A DNA stretch of 64,000 bases from Paraburkholderia kururiensis (GCF_034424375.1 NZ_CP139965.1:3596001-3660000), one strand, 5' to 3'; shown: positions 35,645-44,708, counted from the first letter of the stretch. The notes: generated by a model from the sequence alone, not told the origin. Numbers and translations: made by a program.

Positions 35645-36133
35645 TCACGAGATCATCGCGCGCAGCATCCATGCCGTCTTTTCGTGCGTCTGCATGCGCT
35701 GCGTGAGCAGGTCTGCGGTGGGTTCGTCGTTGGCGGCTTCCGTGGCCGGGAAGATTTCGCGCGCGGTACGCACCACGGCTTCCTGCCCTTCCACGAGCTG
35801 GCGGATCATTTCTTCCGCGGCCGGCACGCCGTCGGCTTCCGGAATCGACGAGAGCTTCGCGAAGTCGCGATAGCTGCCCGGCGCCGGTTCGCCCAGCGCG
35901 CGGATGCGCTCGGCGATTGCGTCCACGGCGAGCGCGAGTTCGGTGTACTGCGTTTCGAACATGAGATGGAGCGTGTTGAACATCGGCCCCGTCACGTTCC
36001 AGTGAAAGTTATGAGTCTTCAGGTACAGCGTGTACGTGTCGGCAAGCAGACGCGACAACCCTTGCGCGATCTTCTTGCGGTCCTTGTCGCTGATGCCGAT
36101 GTTGACTTGTTGCACGGATCCCTTTTTGGCCAT
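35645..36133 (-). CDS. dps: DNA-protecting ferritin-like protein Dps
   Basis: 162 residues with an AAGGAG SD. Dps dodecamers oxidise and store iron using hydrogen peroxide and bind DNA. The inter-subunit ferroxidase residues are in place: THNFHWNVTGPMFNTLH (His41, His44, His56), then Asp71 and Glu75 in AVDAIAERIRALG. The N terminus has a lysine-rich start (MAKKGSVQQ). It shares its strand and neighbourhood with katA and oxyR, so peroxide induction is likely; I could not define an OxyR site with confidence. Confidence 0.96.
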   Translation of the reverse strand: MAKKGSVQQVNIGISDKDRKKIAQGLSRLLADTYTLYLKTHNFHWNVTGPMFNTLHLMFETQYTELALAVDAIAERIRALGEPAPGSYRDFAKLSSIPEADGVPAAEEMIRQLVEGQEAVVRTAREIFPATEAANDEPTADLLTQRMQTHEKTAWMLRAMIS

Positions 36134-36302
36134 GATGACTCCTTGGAAGAGTGATTCGAACCGTCGTGGTCCATGAGACGGACGCCCCGCCTGGACCTTC
36201 GAGCAGGCGACAGTTTAGCTTGGAATAGCGATCCGCTTGCGCCCCGTAGTACAGGCGCAGGCACTCGGGTCAAGAACGGCGCATCGCGCGTGACACAGGC
36301 CC

Positions 36303-36470
36303 CTAGCCTCGCAGCAGGTGCTGCACGCCTTGCACGATCAACACGGCAAACCCGCTGCTCACGATCGCGAAGCCGAGTGCCTTGCGCATCAGGATGTCGC
36401 CGCCCGCATGAAAGGCGGATGCGACCGCCGCACCGGAGTGCGCTCGCTGTGCGATTGGGCTCGAATTCAT
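36303..36470 (-). CDS. small membrane protein, 55 residues, between katA and dps
   Basis: Starts MNSSPIAQRAHSGAAVASAF with a strong SD (AAGGAG, eight bases upstream). Residues 31-47 (ALGFAIVSSGFAVLIVQ) form one hydrophobic segment; the C terminus is GVQHLLRG. No family is recognised. It lies between katA and dps on the same strand, within a peroxide-defence cluster, so it may belong to that response. Confidence 0.6.
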   Translation of the reverse strand: MNSSPIAQRAHSGAAVASAFHAGGDILMRKALGFAIVSSGFAVLIVQGVQHLLRG

Positions 36471-36562
36471 GATCTTTCTCCTTTGCGACTTCAAGAACGA
36501 ACGAGACGCTCGCGCGCCTCGCGTGGTGTTTCGTTTGCTTCGCTTTGCCGCGCGCTGCGATC

Positions 36563-36591
36563 TGCGGACGGTGGAGAATCCACCGTCCGCA
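36563..36591 (-). terminator. hairpin after katA
   Basis: A perfect 13-bp stem (TGCGGACGGTGGA / TCCACCGTCCGCA, 3-nt loop) starting 45 nt after the katA stop. No U-run follows; likely the 3' boundary of katA mRNA. Confidence 0.6.
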
Positions 36592-36636
36592 AGACGTCTC
36601 GGGCTTGGCTGGCGCTTGTCTTTCTTTAGCGCGCTT

Positions 36637-38088
36637 TCACTTCGCGCCTTCCGCTCTTGCGGCCATCGCCGCAATCACGCCTTCGGCATACGCCGCATCG
36701 GCCTGGCGGAAATGCTCGATCTGGCGGTCCACGATCTCCTTCGGCACACCGTCGATGGCCGCGGCGATGTTCGCGAACAGGCGCTCACGCTGGCCCGCAT
36801 CGAACAGACGGAACAGTGCACCCGGCTGGCTGTAGTAGTCGCCGTCTTCGCGATGGTCGTAGCGGTCCACGGTGCCTGCGGCGAGCGGCGGCTCTTCCGC
36901 GTTGCGGTCCTGCGTGAAGTCGCCGAAGCGGTTCGGCTCGTAGTTCACGGTGCCGCCCAGGTTGCCGTCGGTGCGCATTGCGCCGTCGCGGTGGAACGCG
37001 TGGTGGAACGGACACTTCGGCGCATTCACCGGAATCTGGTGATGGTTCACGCCCAGCCGGTAGCGCTGCGTGTCGCCATACGAGAACAGCCGGCCCTGCA
37101 ACAGACGGTCCGGCGAGAAGCCGATGCCCGGCACCACGTTGGCCGGCGTGAACGCGGCCTGCTCCACGTCCGCGAAATAGTTCTGCGCGTTGCGGTTCAG
37201 TTCGATCACGCCCACGTCGATCAGCGGGTAGTCCTTGTGCGGCCAGACCTTCGTGATGTCGAACGGGTTGTACGGCACCTTCGCTGCGTCGGCCTCAGGC
37301 ATCACCTGGATGCGGAACGCCCAGCGCGGAAAGTTGCCCTGGTCGATGTGCTCGACGAGGTCGCGCTGCGCGCTTTCGCGGTCCGCAGCGATGACCTGAG
37401 CGGCTTCCTCGTTGGTGTAGTTCTCGATACCGTTGAGCGACTTGAAGTGGAACTTCACCCAGAAGCGCTCGTTGTTCGCGTTGATGAACGAGTACGTGTG
37501 CGAGCCGAAGCCGTGCATCTGGCGGTAGTTCTTCGGAATGCCGCGGTCGCTCATGAGAATGGTGACCTGATGCAGCGACTCGGGATGACGCGACCAGAAG
37601 TCCCACGCCGCGACGTTGTTGCGCAGGTTCGTGTACGGGTCGCGCTTCTGCGTGTGGATGAAGTCGGGGAACTTGAGCGGGTCGCGGATGAAGAACACGG
37701 GCGTGTTGTTGCCCACCACGTCCCAGTTGCCCTCGTCGGTATAGAACTTGATGGAGAAGCCGCGCACGTCACGCTCGGCGTCGGCGGCGCCGCGCTCGCC
37801 GGCCACCGTCGAGAAGCGCATGAAGAGCGGTGTTTCCTTGCCGGGCTGCGCGAAGACTTTGGCCTTGGTGTACTGCGTGATGTCGTGCGTCACTTTCAAG
37901 GTGCCGAATGCGCCGGAGCCCTTGGCGTGCACGCGGCGTTCGGGGATGACCTCGCGGTCGAAGTGGGCGAGCTTTTCGAGCAGCCACACGTCCTGGAGCA
38001 TGACCGGGCCACGCGGGCCCGCGGTCATCGAGTTCTGGTTGTCGGCAACGGGCGCGCCGGCGGACGAGGTGAGTTTGCGTTCGGACAT
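36637..38088 (-). CDS. katA: catalase, monofunctional haem type
   Basis: 483 residues, the small-subunit class. AAGGAG precedes the ATG. Motifs: the distal His in REVIPERRVHAKGSGAFG, FSTVAGERGAADAERDVRGF, the distal Asn region VVGNNTPVFFIRDPLKFPDF, and the proximal Tyr in LLQGRLFSYGDTQRYRLGVN. It dismutates hydrogen peroxide in the cytosol. It lies downstream of oxyR and a small unknown gene on the same strand, which suggests OxyR control. Confidence 0.97.
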   Translation of the reverse strand: MSERKLTSSAGAPVADNQNSMTAGPRGPVMLQDVWLLEKLAHFDREVIPERRVHAKGSGAFGTLKVTHDITQYTKAKVFAQPGKETPLFMRFSTVAGERGAADAERDVRGFSIKFYTDEGNWDVVGNNTPVFFIRDPLKFPDFIHTQKRDPYTNLRNNVAAWDFWSRHPESLHQVTILMSDRGIPKNYRQMHGFGSHTYSFINANNERFWVKFHFKSLNGIENYTNEEAAQVIAADRESAQRDLVEHIDQGNFPRWAFRIQVMPEADAAKVPYNPFDITKVWPHKDYPLIDVGVIELNRNAQNYFADVEQAAFTPANVVPGIGFSPDRLLQGRLFSYGDTQRYRLGVNHHQIPVNAPKCPFHHAFHRDGAMRTDGNLGGTVNYEPNRFGDFTQDRNAEEPPLAAGTVDRYDHREDGDYYSQPGALFRLFDAGQRERLFANIAAAIDGVPKEIVDRQIEHFRQADAAYAEGVIAAMAARAEGAK

Positions 38089-38180
38089 CCTGGACTCCTT
38101 GGGGGTAATGCTGAAAGGGGAAAACGGTGCGAAGAAGAAAACGGTAAGTGCCGCGCTCGTTCAGGCGGACGCAAGCCTGG

Positions 38181-38357
38181 CTATGCCGACAGCGCGCGAT
38201 CTACGAGCAGCGAGAAGGCTACCGTGCGCAATTCGCGCAGCGTGGCGCCCGAGGCTGAAACGGAGCGCTGCGACGTACCGGCGGCGGACTGCGACGCGCG
38301 CAGCAACGAGGCCTGCGCGGCGGAGTTCGCAATGGACGGCTGAACGGGCTGGGACAT
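38181..38357 (-). CDS. small hypothetical protein, 58 residues, upstream of katA
   Basis: ATG at 38357 behind a near-perfect SD (GGAGG, five bases upstream); ends in TAG at 38181-38183. The protein begins MSQPVQPSIANSAAQASLLR, is Ser/Ala-rich in the middle and ends in LRELRTVAFSLLVDRALSA, a possible amphipathic helix. No family is recognised. It lies 92 bases upstream of katA on the same strand, behind an AT-rich region with an inverted repeat, so it probably leads the katA transcript. Confidence 0.5.
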   Translation of the reverse strand: MSQPVQPSIANSAAQASLLRASQSAAGTSQRSVSASGATLRELRTVAFSLLVDRALSA

Positions 38358-38409
38358 GGCTTCCTCCGGGTGGGGTGGGGATCGGTCGATCCGTGGAGGA
38401 AACTATATC

Positions 38410-38431
38410 AACACTATCAATGAACAGTGTT
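38410..38431. promoter_or_regulatory. inverted repeat upstream of the small gene and katA
   Basis: AACACT, 10 nt, AGTGTT, in an AT-rich stretch (38400-38455) unlike its surroundings, 53 bases upstream of the small gene. A plausible operator or promoter region for katA, possibly OxyR, though it does not match the four-part OxyR consensus well. Confidence 0.35.
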
Positions 38432-38453
38432 TGATTGATTTTATTTATTCAAT

Positions 38454-38474
38454 AGCCCTGGACTAATCAGGGCT
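38454..38474 (-). terminator. hairpin after oxyR
   Basis: AGCCCTG, 7-nt loop, CAGGGCT; on the minus strand it follows the oxyR stop by about 95 nt and is followed by ATTGAATAAATAAAAT, AT-rich but not a U-run. Possible oxyR terminator. Confidence 0.4.
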
Positions 38475-38569
38475 AAAGCGCGGCGAGCGGCCGGGCAAGA
38501 CAACTCGCCCGAAGGCCAAGAGGTCACGCGGCCGCCTGCAAAGGGCGGCAAAACCCGGCGCAAAAATCC

Positions 38570-39529
38570 TCAAGCGGCCGCAGCCGGAATGTCGAGCTTC
38601 TTCACGCCGGGCAGGTCGCACGCGGCAATGGCGTCGCAGATGGCGTCGATGGCCGGCATCCGCGTAAAGCTCTTGCGCCACGCCAGCACGACGCGGCGAT
38701 CGGGAACCGGTTCGTCGAACGGCACATAGGAAAGCAGGCCCGAGTCGACGCCGCCCGCATGCGGCTTCACTTCGTGCACCGACATGCGCGGCAGCACCGT
38801 GATGCCCACGCCGCTCGCCACCATGTGCCGGATGGTCTCCAGCGACGAGCCCTCGAACGTCTTCTGGATGCCGTCCGCGTTCTGCGAGAAGCGCATCAGT
38901 TCCGGACACACGCCCAGCACGTGGTCGCGAAAGCAATGACCGCTGCCCAGCAGCAGCATGGTTTCCTGCTTCAGGTCGCCCGGATCGATCTTCGGGCGCT
39001 TCTCCCAGGCGTGGCCGGACGGCAGCGCCACGACGAACGGCTCGTCGTAGAGCGGGCGCAGCATGAGACCGGTTTCGGGAAACGGCAGGGCCATGATGGC
39101 AACGTCGATTTCGCCCTGCTTCAGGAGCTCGATCAGCTTGAGCGTGTAGTTCTCCTGAAGCATCAGCGGCATCTGCGGAACGCGCTTGATCATCTGCTTC
39201 ACGAGCGTGGGCAACAGATAGGGGCCGATCGTGTAGATGACGCCGAGCCGCAGCGGGCCGACGAGCGGGTCCTTGCCCTGCTTGGCGATTTCCTTGATGG
39301 CGAGCGTCTGTTCCAGCACGCGCTGCGCCTGCGTGACGATCTGTTCGCCGATGGGCGTCACGCTCACTTCGCTCGTGCCGCGCTCGAAAATCTGCACGTT
39401 CAGTTCGTCTTCGAGCTTCTTGATGGCGACGGAAAGCGTCGGCTGGCTGACGAAGCAGGCTTCGGCGGCGCGGCCGAAGTGCCGTTCACGCGCCACGGCG
39501 ACGATGTATTTCAGTTCGGTCAGGGTCAT
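38570..39529 (-). CDS. oxyR: peroxide-sensing LysR-type regulator OxyR
   Basis: 319 residues from MTLTELKYIVAVARERHFGR. The N-terminal winged helix shows FVSQPTLSVAIKKLEDELNV. The redox pair is conserved at exactly the E. coli numbers, Cys199 and Cys208, in LLLGSGHCFRDHVLGVCPEL. Oxidation to the disulfide activates catalase and dps genes, which lie just downstream here. The longer frame to 39595 is rejected because family members start at MTLTELKY. Confidence 0.97.
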   Translation of the reverse strand: MTLTELKYIVAVARERHFGRAAEACFVSQPTLSVAIKKLEDELNVQIFERGTSEVSVTPIGEQIVTQAQRVLEQTLAIKEIAKQGKDPLVGPLRLGVIYTIGPYLLPTLVKQMIKRVPQMPLMLQENYTLKLIELLKQGEIDVAIMALPFPETGLMLRPLYDEPFVVALPSGHAWEKRPKIDPGDLKQETMLLLGSGHCFRDHVLGVCPELMRFSQNADGIQKTFEGSSLETIRHMVASGVGITVLPRMSVHEVKPHAGGVDSGLLSYVPFDEPVPDRRVVLAWRKSFTRMPAIDAICDAIAACDLPGVKKLDIPAAAA

Positions 39530-39675
39530 TCGGGGACCAATCAGGCGAAAGATTCGATAGGTTTCAGTTATACACCTATGGGGCCAATTCGCCAATATTC
39601 AAACCGGATGAGGCTGGGCAAGCAGCGCCATTCCGGCCTTCGAGCCCGTCGCCGCCTCGCCGCAAGCTGCAAGCC

Positions 39676-42093
39676 CTACGCCTTCAGATACTGCTCGCGC
39701 GCGCCGAGCCAGCGGGTCAGATGCTGCGCCACCACGTGCGGGTACTCGTGCAGCAATTGCTCTGCGGCTTCACGGGCCGGCTCGATCAGCCAGCCGTCGT
39801 TTTCGAGGCTCGCGAAGCGCAGCATCGCCGCGCCCGACTGCCGCGCGCCGAGAAACTCGCCCGGTCCGCGAATCTCCAGGTCGCGCCGGGCGATCTCGAA
39901 GCCGTCCGTGGTCTCGCGCATGGTCTGGAGCCGCGCGCGCCCGGCTTGCGAGAGCGGTCCGCTGTAAAGAAGCACGCACACCGACGCCGTGCTGCCGCGC
40001 CCCACCCGGCCACGCAATTGATGCAGCTGAGCCAGGCCGAAACGCTCGGCGTGCTCGATCACCATCAGCGACGCATTCGGCACGTCCACGCCCACCTCGA
40101 TCACGGTCGTCGCAACGAGCAGCTGCACCTCGTTGCGCGAGAACGCCTCCATCACGGCGGCCTTCTCCGCCGGGGCCAGGCGGCCATGCACGAGACCCAC
40201 CCGCAGCTCCGGCAGTGCCGCCACCAGCGTTTCGAACGTTTCCACCGCAGTCTGCAACTGCAGCGTCTCGCTTTCCTCGATCAGAGGGCAGACCCAGTAC
40301 ACCTGCCGGCCCGTGAGCGCAGCCTCGCGCACGCGGGCGATCACCTCTTCGCGCCGCGCATCGGAGACGAGTTTCGTGAGGATCGGCGTGCGTCCGGGCG
40401 GCAGTTCGTCGATGGTCGAGACATCGAGGTCCGCGTAGTACGTCATTGCGAGCGTGCGCGGAATGGGGGTGGCCGACATCATGAGCTGGTGCGGCTGGAA
40501 GTCACGCGCGCCGTCCGCCGCCTGCGCCGCTTTTGCGCGCAACGCGAGCCGCTGCGCGACGCCGAAGCGATGCTGCTCGTCGACGATCACGAGCCCGAGC
40601 CGCGCGAACTCCACCGTGTCCTGAATGATGGCGTGCGTGCCGACGACGAGCCGCGCAGTGCCGAGCGCCGCCGCTTCCAGCGCCGCGCGCTTTTCTTTGC
40701 TCTTCAGGCTGCCGGCGAGCCAGGCCACGCTCACGCCGAGCGGTTCGAGCCAGTCGCGCAGCTTGCGCGCATGCTGTTCGGCGAGGATTTCGGTGGGGGC
40801 CATCATCGCAGCCTGATAGCCGGCGTCGATGGCTTGCGCCGCGGCAAGCGCCGCCACCACCGTTTTGCCGCTGCCCACGTCGCCCTGCAACAGGCGCTGC
40901 ATGGGATGCGGCTGGGTCAGGTCGTGCGAAATTTCGCCGACGACGCGCTGCTGCGCGCCCGTCAGCTTGAACGGCAGCGTCTGCATCAGGCGCGCGACGA
41001 GCGACGTGACATCGTCCGGGGCGCGGCGCGGCATGGCAGGCGCCGCGCGGGTGCGGCGCTCTTCGTGGGCGCGCTTGAGCGAAAGCTGCTGCGCAAGCAG
41101 CTCCTCGAACTTGATGCGCGACCACGCGGGATGCGTGCCGTCGATGAGCGCCGTCTCGTCGGCATCCGCGGCGGGATGGTGAAGCGTGCGCACGGCGTCC
41201 ATGAGCGGCGGCAGGCCGAGCGGCGCGAAATAGCGCCGCGCAATCGCCTCGGGCAGCAGCTCGGGCAGCGCCGTGCGCGAGAGCGCGTTGTCGATGGCCT
41301 TGCGCAGATACGCCTGCGTAACGCCCGCGGTACTCGGATAAACCGGTGTGAGCGCCTGCGGCAACGGCGTATCGGCTTCTACGACGCGCACCATCGGATG
41401 CACCATCTCCATGCCGAAGAAGCCGCCGCGCACGTCGCCGCGCACGCGCAGACGCTTGCCGATGCCCATCTGCGTGACCTGCGAGCCGTAGAAGTTCAGG
41501 AAGCGCAGCACGAGTTCGTCACCGGCGTCGTCGCGCAGCTTCACGAGCAACTGGCGGCGCGGGCGGTAGGCGATCTCGTTGTCGAACACCACGCCTTCCG
41601 TTTGCGCGGTGCCGCCCGGCAACAATTCGCCGATGGGCGTGAGGGTGGTTTCGTCTTCGTAGCGCATCGGCAGATGCAGCACGAGATCGATGTCGCGATG
41701 AAGGCCGAGGCGTGCGAGCTTGTCGGCGGGTTTGGCAGCGGCGGGTTTGGACGCGGTGGCGGGCTTGGAATCCCCCGAACCCTCCGCGCCGCCCGATTCA
41801 TCCCCGGTCTCTCCGGCAGCGGCTTCGGCCGCCTTCGACGCGCCGCGCTTCGACGGAGCGGATTTCGCGGCGGCCTTGCTCTTGCGCCGCGGCGCCGGCG
41901 TCGGGTCGCTGTGCGCACCACGGTCGCCGCCACCACTGAGGCCATCGGCGTCCTCGCCGCCATTCGCGCCGCTTGCCGACACGTCGCGCACCTCGCCCGC
42001 CGCGTCCGAATCCAGCGCGTGCGTGTCCTGACTGTGCTGGCTGTGCTGGCTGCGGGATTCCGCGGGGTTCAACGGGCGAGAGGGAAAAGGCAT
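39676..42093 (-). CDS. recG: ATP-dependent DNA helicase RecG
   Basis: 805 residues from MPFPSRPLNPAESRS. RecG reverses stalled forks and branch-migrates Holliday junctions. After the wedge/OB region (RVRGDVRGGFFGMEMVHPMV), the helicase motifs appear: RLLQGDVGSGKTVVAALAAA, MMAPTEILAEQHARKL, VIVDEQHRFGVAQRLALRAK, MMSATPIPRTLAMTYYADLD, and IEVGVDVPNASLMVIEHAER with LHQLRGRVGRG. The first ~120 residues are a Ser/Ala/Gly/Lys-rich, low-complexity extension absent from E. coli RecG (693 residues); no clear SD precedes the start, so a later start cannot be excluded. Confidence 0.95.
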   Translation of the reverse strand: MPFPSRPLNPAESRSQHSQHSQDTHALDSDAAGEVRDVSASGANGGEDADGLSGGGDRGAHSDPTPAPRRKSKAAAKSAPSKRGASKAAEAAAGETGDESGGAEGSGDSKPATASKPAAAKPADKLARLGLHRDIDLVLHLPMRYEDETTLTPIGELLPGGTAQTEGVVFDNEIAYRPRRQLLVKLRDDAGDELVLRFLNFYGSQVTQMGIGKRLRVRGDVRGGFFGMEMVHPMVRVVEADTPLPQALTPVYPSTAGVTQAYLRKAIDNALSRTALPELLPEAIARRYFAPLGLPPLMDAVRTLHHPAADADETALIDGTHPAWSRIKFEELLAQQLSLKRAHEERRTRAAPAMPRRAPDDVTSLVARLMQTLPFKLTGAQQRVVGEISHDLTQPHPMQRLLQGDVGSGKTVVAALAAAQAIDAGYQAAMMAPTEILAEQHARKLRDWLEPLGVSVAWLAGSLKSKEKRAALEAAALGTARLVVGTHAIIQDTVEFARLGLVIVDEQHRFGVAQRLALRAKAAQAADGARDFQPHQLMMSATPIPRTLAMTYYADLDVSTIDELPPGRTPILTKLVSDARREEVIARVREAALTGRQVYWVCPLIEESETLQLQTAVETFETLVAALPELRVGLVHGRLAPAEKAAVMEAFSRNEVQLLVATTVIEVGVDVPNASLMVIEHAERFGLAQLHQLRGRVGRGSTASVCVLLYSGPLSQAGRARLQTMRETTDGFEIARRDLEIRGPGEFLGARQSGAAMLRFASLENDGWLIEPAREAAEQLLHEYPHVVAQHLTRWLGAREQYLKA

Positions 42094-42237
42094 GGGTCGC
42101 TTCGCAAGTACAATATCGGCTTTACGCAAAAACGCGCGGGCGGCCGAACCACCACGGTTATCGGGGCCGCAGCACCGCCCCGCCATCATAGCCGCTTGCC
42201 GCCGGCGGGCGGCGCACCCCGTTCCATCGTCTTTCGC

Positions 42238-43338
42238 ATGTTCAAGCTTTCCGATTTCGACTTCGAGCTGCCGCCCGAGCTCATCGCGCAAACCGCGCTG
42301 CCCGAGCGCAGCGCAAGCCGCCTGCTTGAAGTCCATCACCAGGCTAACCAGGCCAGCCAGGCCCATCCGGTCGAGCCGCGCCTCGTCGACCGCCGTTTCT
42401 CCGAGCTGCCCGATTGCATCCAGCCCGGCGATCTGCTCGTGTTCAACGATACCAAAGTGCTGAAAGCGCGGTTCCTCGGCCAGAAGGCCAGCGGCGGCCG
42501 CATCGAGGTGCTGGTCGAAAGACTGACCGGCGAGCGTACCGCGCTCGCGCAGATCCGTGCAAGCAAGAGCCCGGCGCCCGGCACGACGCTGCGCCTTGCC
42601 GACGCGTTCGACGTCACGGTGGGCGAGCGTGTCGAGCCCTTCTACACGCTGCACTTTCCGGACGACTGCCTCACGCTGATCGAGCGCTACGGCCGCCTGC
42701 CGCTGCCGCCCTACATTGAGCACGACGCCGACGCCACCGACGAAACGCGCTACCAGACCGTGTTCGCCCAAAACCCGGGCGCGGTGGCGGCGCCCACCGC
42801 CGGCCTGCACTTCGACGCACCGCTGCTCGCGAAGCTCGACGAACGCGGCGTCGCGCGCGCCACGCTCACGCTGCACGTGGGCGCAGGCACTTTCCAGCCG
42901 GTGCGCGTGGAAAACATCGCCGAACACAAGATGCACAGCGAGTGGTATCAGCTGCCGCAGGCGCTCGTGGACCGCATCGCGGCAACGAAGGCGCGCGGCA
43001 ACCGCGTGATCGCCGTGGGCACGACCTCGATGCGCGCGCTCGAAGCCGCCGCGCGCGACGCCGAAGCGGCTGGCCGGGCGCTGGCCGCAACGTCGGCCGA
43101 AACGGACATCTTCATCACGCCGGGCTATCGCTTTCGCGTGGTCGACCGGCTCGTCACGAATTTCCATTTGCCGAAGTCCACGCTGCTGATGCTGGTGTCC
43201 GCGTTCGCAGGCATCGAAACGATTCGCGCCGCGTATCGCCACGCCATCCGCGAGCGCTATCGCTTCTTCAGCTACGGCGACGCGATGCTGCTCACGCGCG
43301 CCGCCGACGCAGGCGCGCCGCAACCGACCAGCCGATAA
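42238..43338 (+). CDS. queA: S-adenosylmethionine:tRNA ribosyltransferase-isomerase
   Basis: 366 residues from MFKLSDFDFELPPELIAQTA. It transfers and isomerises the ribosyl group of SAM onto 7-aminomethyl-7-deazaguanine in tRNA, making epoxyqueuosine. Motifs: DLLVFNDTKVLKARFLGQK, LPLPPYI, NPGAVAAPTAGLHFD, TLHVGAGTFQPVRVENI and TNFHLPKSTLLMLVSAF. A short insertion (HHQANQASQAHPVEP) follows the N-terminal strand. It is followed by tgt, the next queuosine gene. Confidence 0.97.
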   Translation: MFKLSDFDFELPPELIAQTALPERSASRLLEVHHQANQASQAHPVEPRLVDRRFSELPDCIQPGDLLVFNDTKVLKARFLGQKASGGRIEVLVERLTGERTALAQIRASKSPAPGTTLRLADAFDVTVGERVEPFYTLHFPDDCLTLIERYGRLPLPPYIEHDADATDETRYQTVFAQNPGAVAAPTAGLHFDAPLLAKLDERGVARATLTLHVGAGTFQPVRVENIAEHKMHSEWYQLPQALVDRIAATKARGNRVIAVGTTSMRALEAAARDAEAAGRALAATSAETDIFITPGYRFRVVDRLVTNFHLPKSTLLMLVSAFAGIETIRAAYRHAIRERYRFFSYGDAMLLTRAADAGAPQPTSR

Positions 43339-43446
43339 GCGCGCGACAGCCGCGCCCCATCGATACCGTTTCTTCGCCGCCGTGCTCTGCGCGGCGGTCG
43401 TTCACCACATGCGCCGGACTGTTTTCCGGTGGCACAGGAGTTACCG

Positions 43447-44640
43447 ATGACCGCAGGTCCATCCGACCACAGCCATACCCCGCCGCCGAACGGCCTCGCC
43501 TTCGAGCTGCTCGCGACTGACGGCCTTGCCCGCCGCGGGCGCCTCACGCTCAACCACGGCGTGATCGAAACGCCGATCTTCATGCCCGTGGGCACCTACG
43601 GCACAGTGAAGGCCATCCAGCCGCGCGAGCTGGAGGAAATTCACGCGCAGATCATTCTCGGCAACACGTTTCACCTGTGGCTGCGGCCGGGCCTCGACAC
43701 CATCGCGGCGCACGGCGGCCTGCACAGCTTCATGGGCTGGAAGCGGCCCATCCTCACCGACTCGGGCGGCTTCCAGGTCTTCTCGCTCGGCGACCTGCGC
43801 AAGATCACCGAAGCGGGCGTCGCGTTCGCCTCGCCGGTCAACGGCGACAAACTGTTCCTGTCGCCCGAAGTGTCGATGCAGATCCAGAAGGTGCTGAACT
43901 CGGACATCGTCATGCAGTTCGACGAATGTACGCCCTACGCCACCGACGGCGTGCCCACCTCGCACCAGGACGCAGCTGAATCGATGCGCATGTCGATGCG
44001 CTGGGCGAAGCGCTCCATCGACGAATTCCGCAGCCTCGGCAATCCCAACGCGCTCTTCGGCATCGTGCAAGGCGGCATGTACGAGGACCTGCGCGACGAG
44101 TCGCTGGCGGGGCTCTCGGAGATGGACTTTCACGGCTTCGCGATCGGCGGCCTCTCGGTGGGCGAGCCGAAGGAAGACATGATGCGCGTGCTCGATCACA
44201 TCGCGCCGAAGCTGCCCGCGCACAAGCCGCACTATCTGATGGGCGTCGGCACGCCCGAAGACCTCGTGGCAGGCGTGGCGACCGGCGTCGACATGTTCGA
44301 CTGCGTGATGCCCACGCGCAATGCACGCAACGGCTGGCTCTTCACGCGTTTCGGCGACGTCAAGATCCGCAACGCCACGCACCGCAACTCGCTGCGCCCG
44401 CTCGACGAACACTGCGGCTGCTACACGTGCCGCAACTTCACGCGCGGCTACCTGCACCACCTGCATCGCGTGGGCGAGATTCTGGGCGCGCAGTTGAACA
44501 CCATTCACAACCTGCACTACTACCTGGAATTGATGGGCGAGATTCGCAAGGCGATCGAAACCCACACTTTCGAATCGTTCCGCAAGACCTTCCACGAGAA
44601 CCGGTCGCGCGGCGTGGAAGAAGCGCCGGCCGCGGGATAG
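43447..44640 (+). CDS. tgt: tRNA-guanine transglycosylase
   Basis: 397 residues from MTAGPSDHSHTPPP with AGGAG six bases before the ATG. It swaps the wobble guanine of GUN anticodons for preQ1. Motifs: GNTFHLWLRPGLDTIAAHGG, TDSGGFQVFSLGDLRKI (catalytic Asp), MQFDECTPYA, FGIVQGGMYEDLRDES, GGLSVGEPKEDM, and the zinc site CGCYTCRNFTRGYLHHLHR. It works directly upstream of QueA in the pathway. Confidence 0.98.
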   Translation: MTAGPSDHSHTPPPNGLAFELLATDGLARRGRLTLNHGVIETPIFMPVGTYGTVKAIQPRELEEIHAQIILGNTFHLWLRPGLDTIAAHGGLHSFMGWKRPILTDSGGFQVFSLGDLRKITEAGVAFASPVNGDKLFLSPEVSMQIQKVLNSDIVMQFDECTPYATDGVPTSHQDAAESMRMSMRWAKRSIDEFRSLGNPNALFGIVQGGMYEDLRDESLAGLSEMDFHGFAIGGLSVGEPKEDMMRVLDHIAPKLPAHKPHYLMGVGTPEDLVAGVATGVDMFDCVMPTRNARNGWLFTRFGDVKIRNATHRNSLRPLDEHCGCYTCRNFTRGYLHHLHRVGEILGAQLNTIHNLHYYLELMGEIRKAIETHTFESFRKTFHENRSRGVEEAPAAG

Positions 44641-44708
44641 GCCGCGCGATTCGCCGCATTTCACGCGCAAACGAACATTACAATTTGCTTTCGCGACGGA
44701 CGGAAGGC

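Noticed and set aside
39721..42237. Open frame running in phase into queA across antisense recG
   Set aside because: Composition is Arg/His/Ala-rich; RecG motifs are on the other strand and queA has a clear N terminus at 42238.
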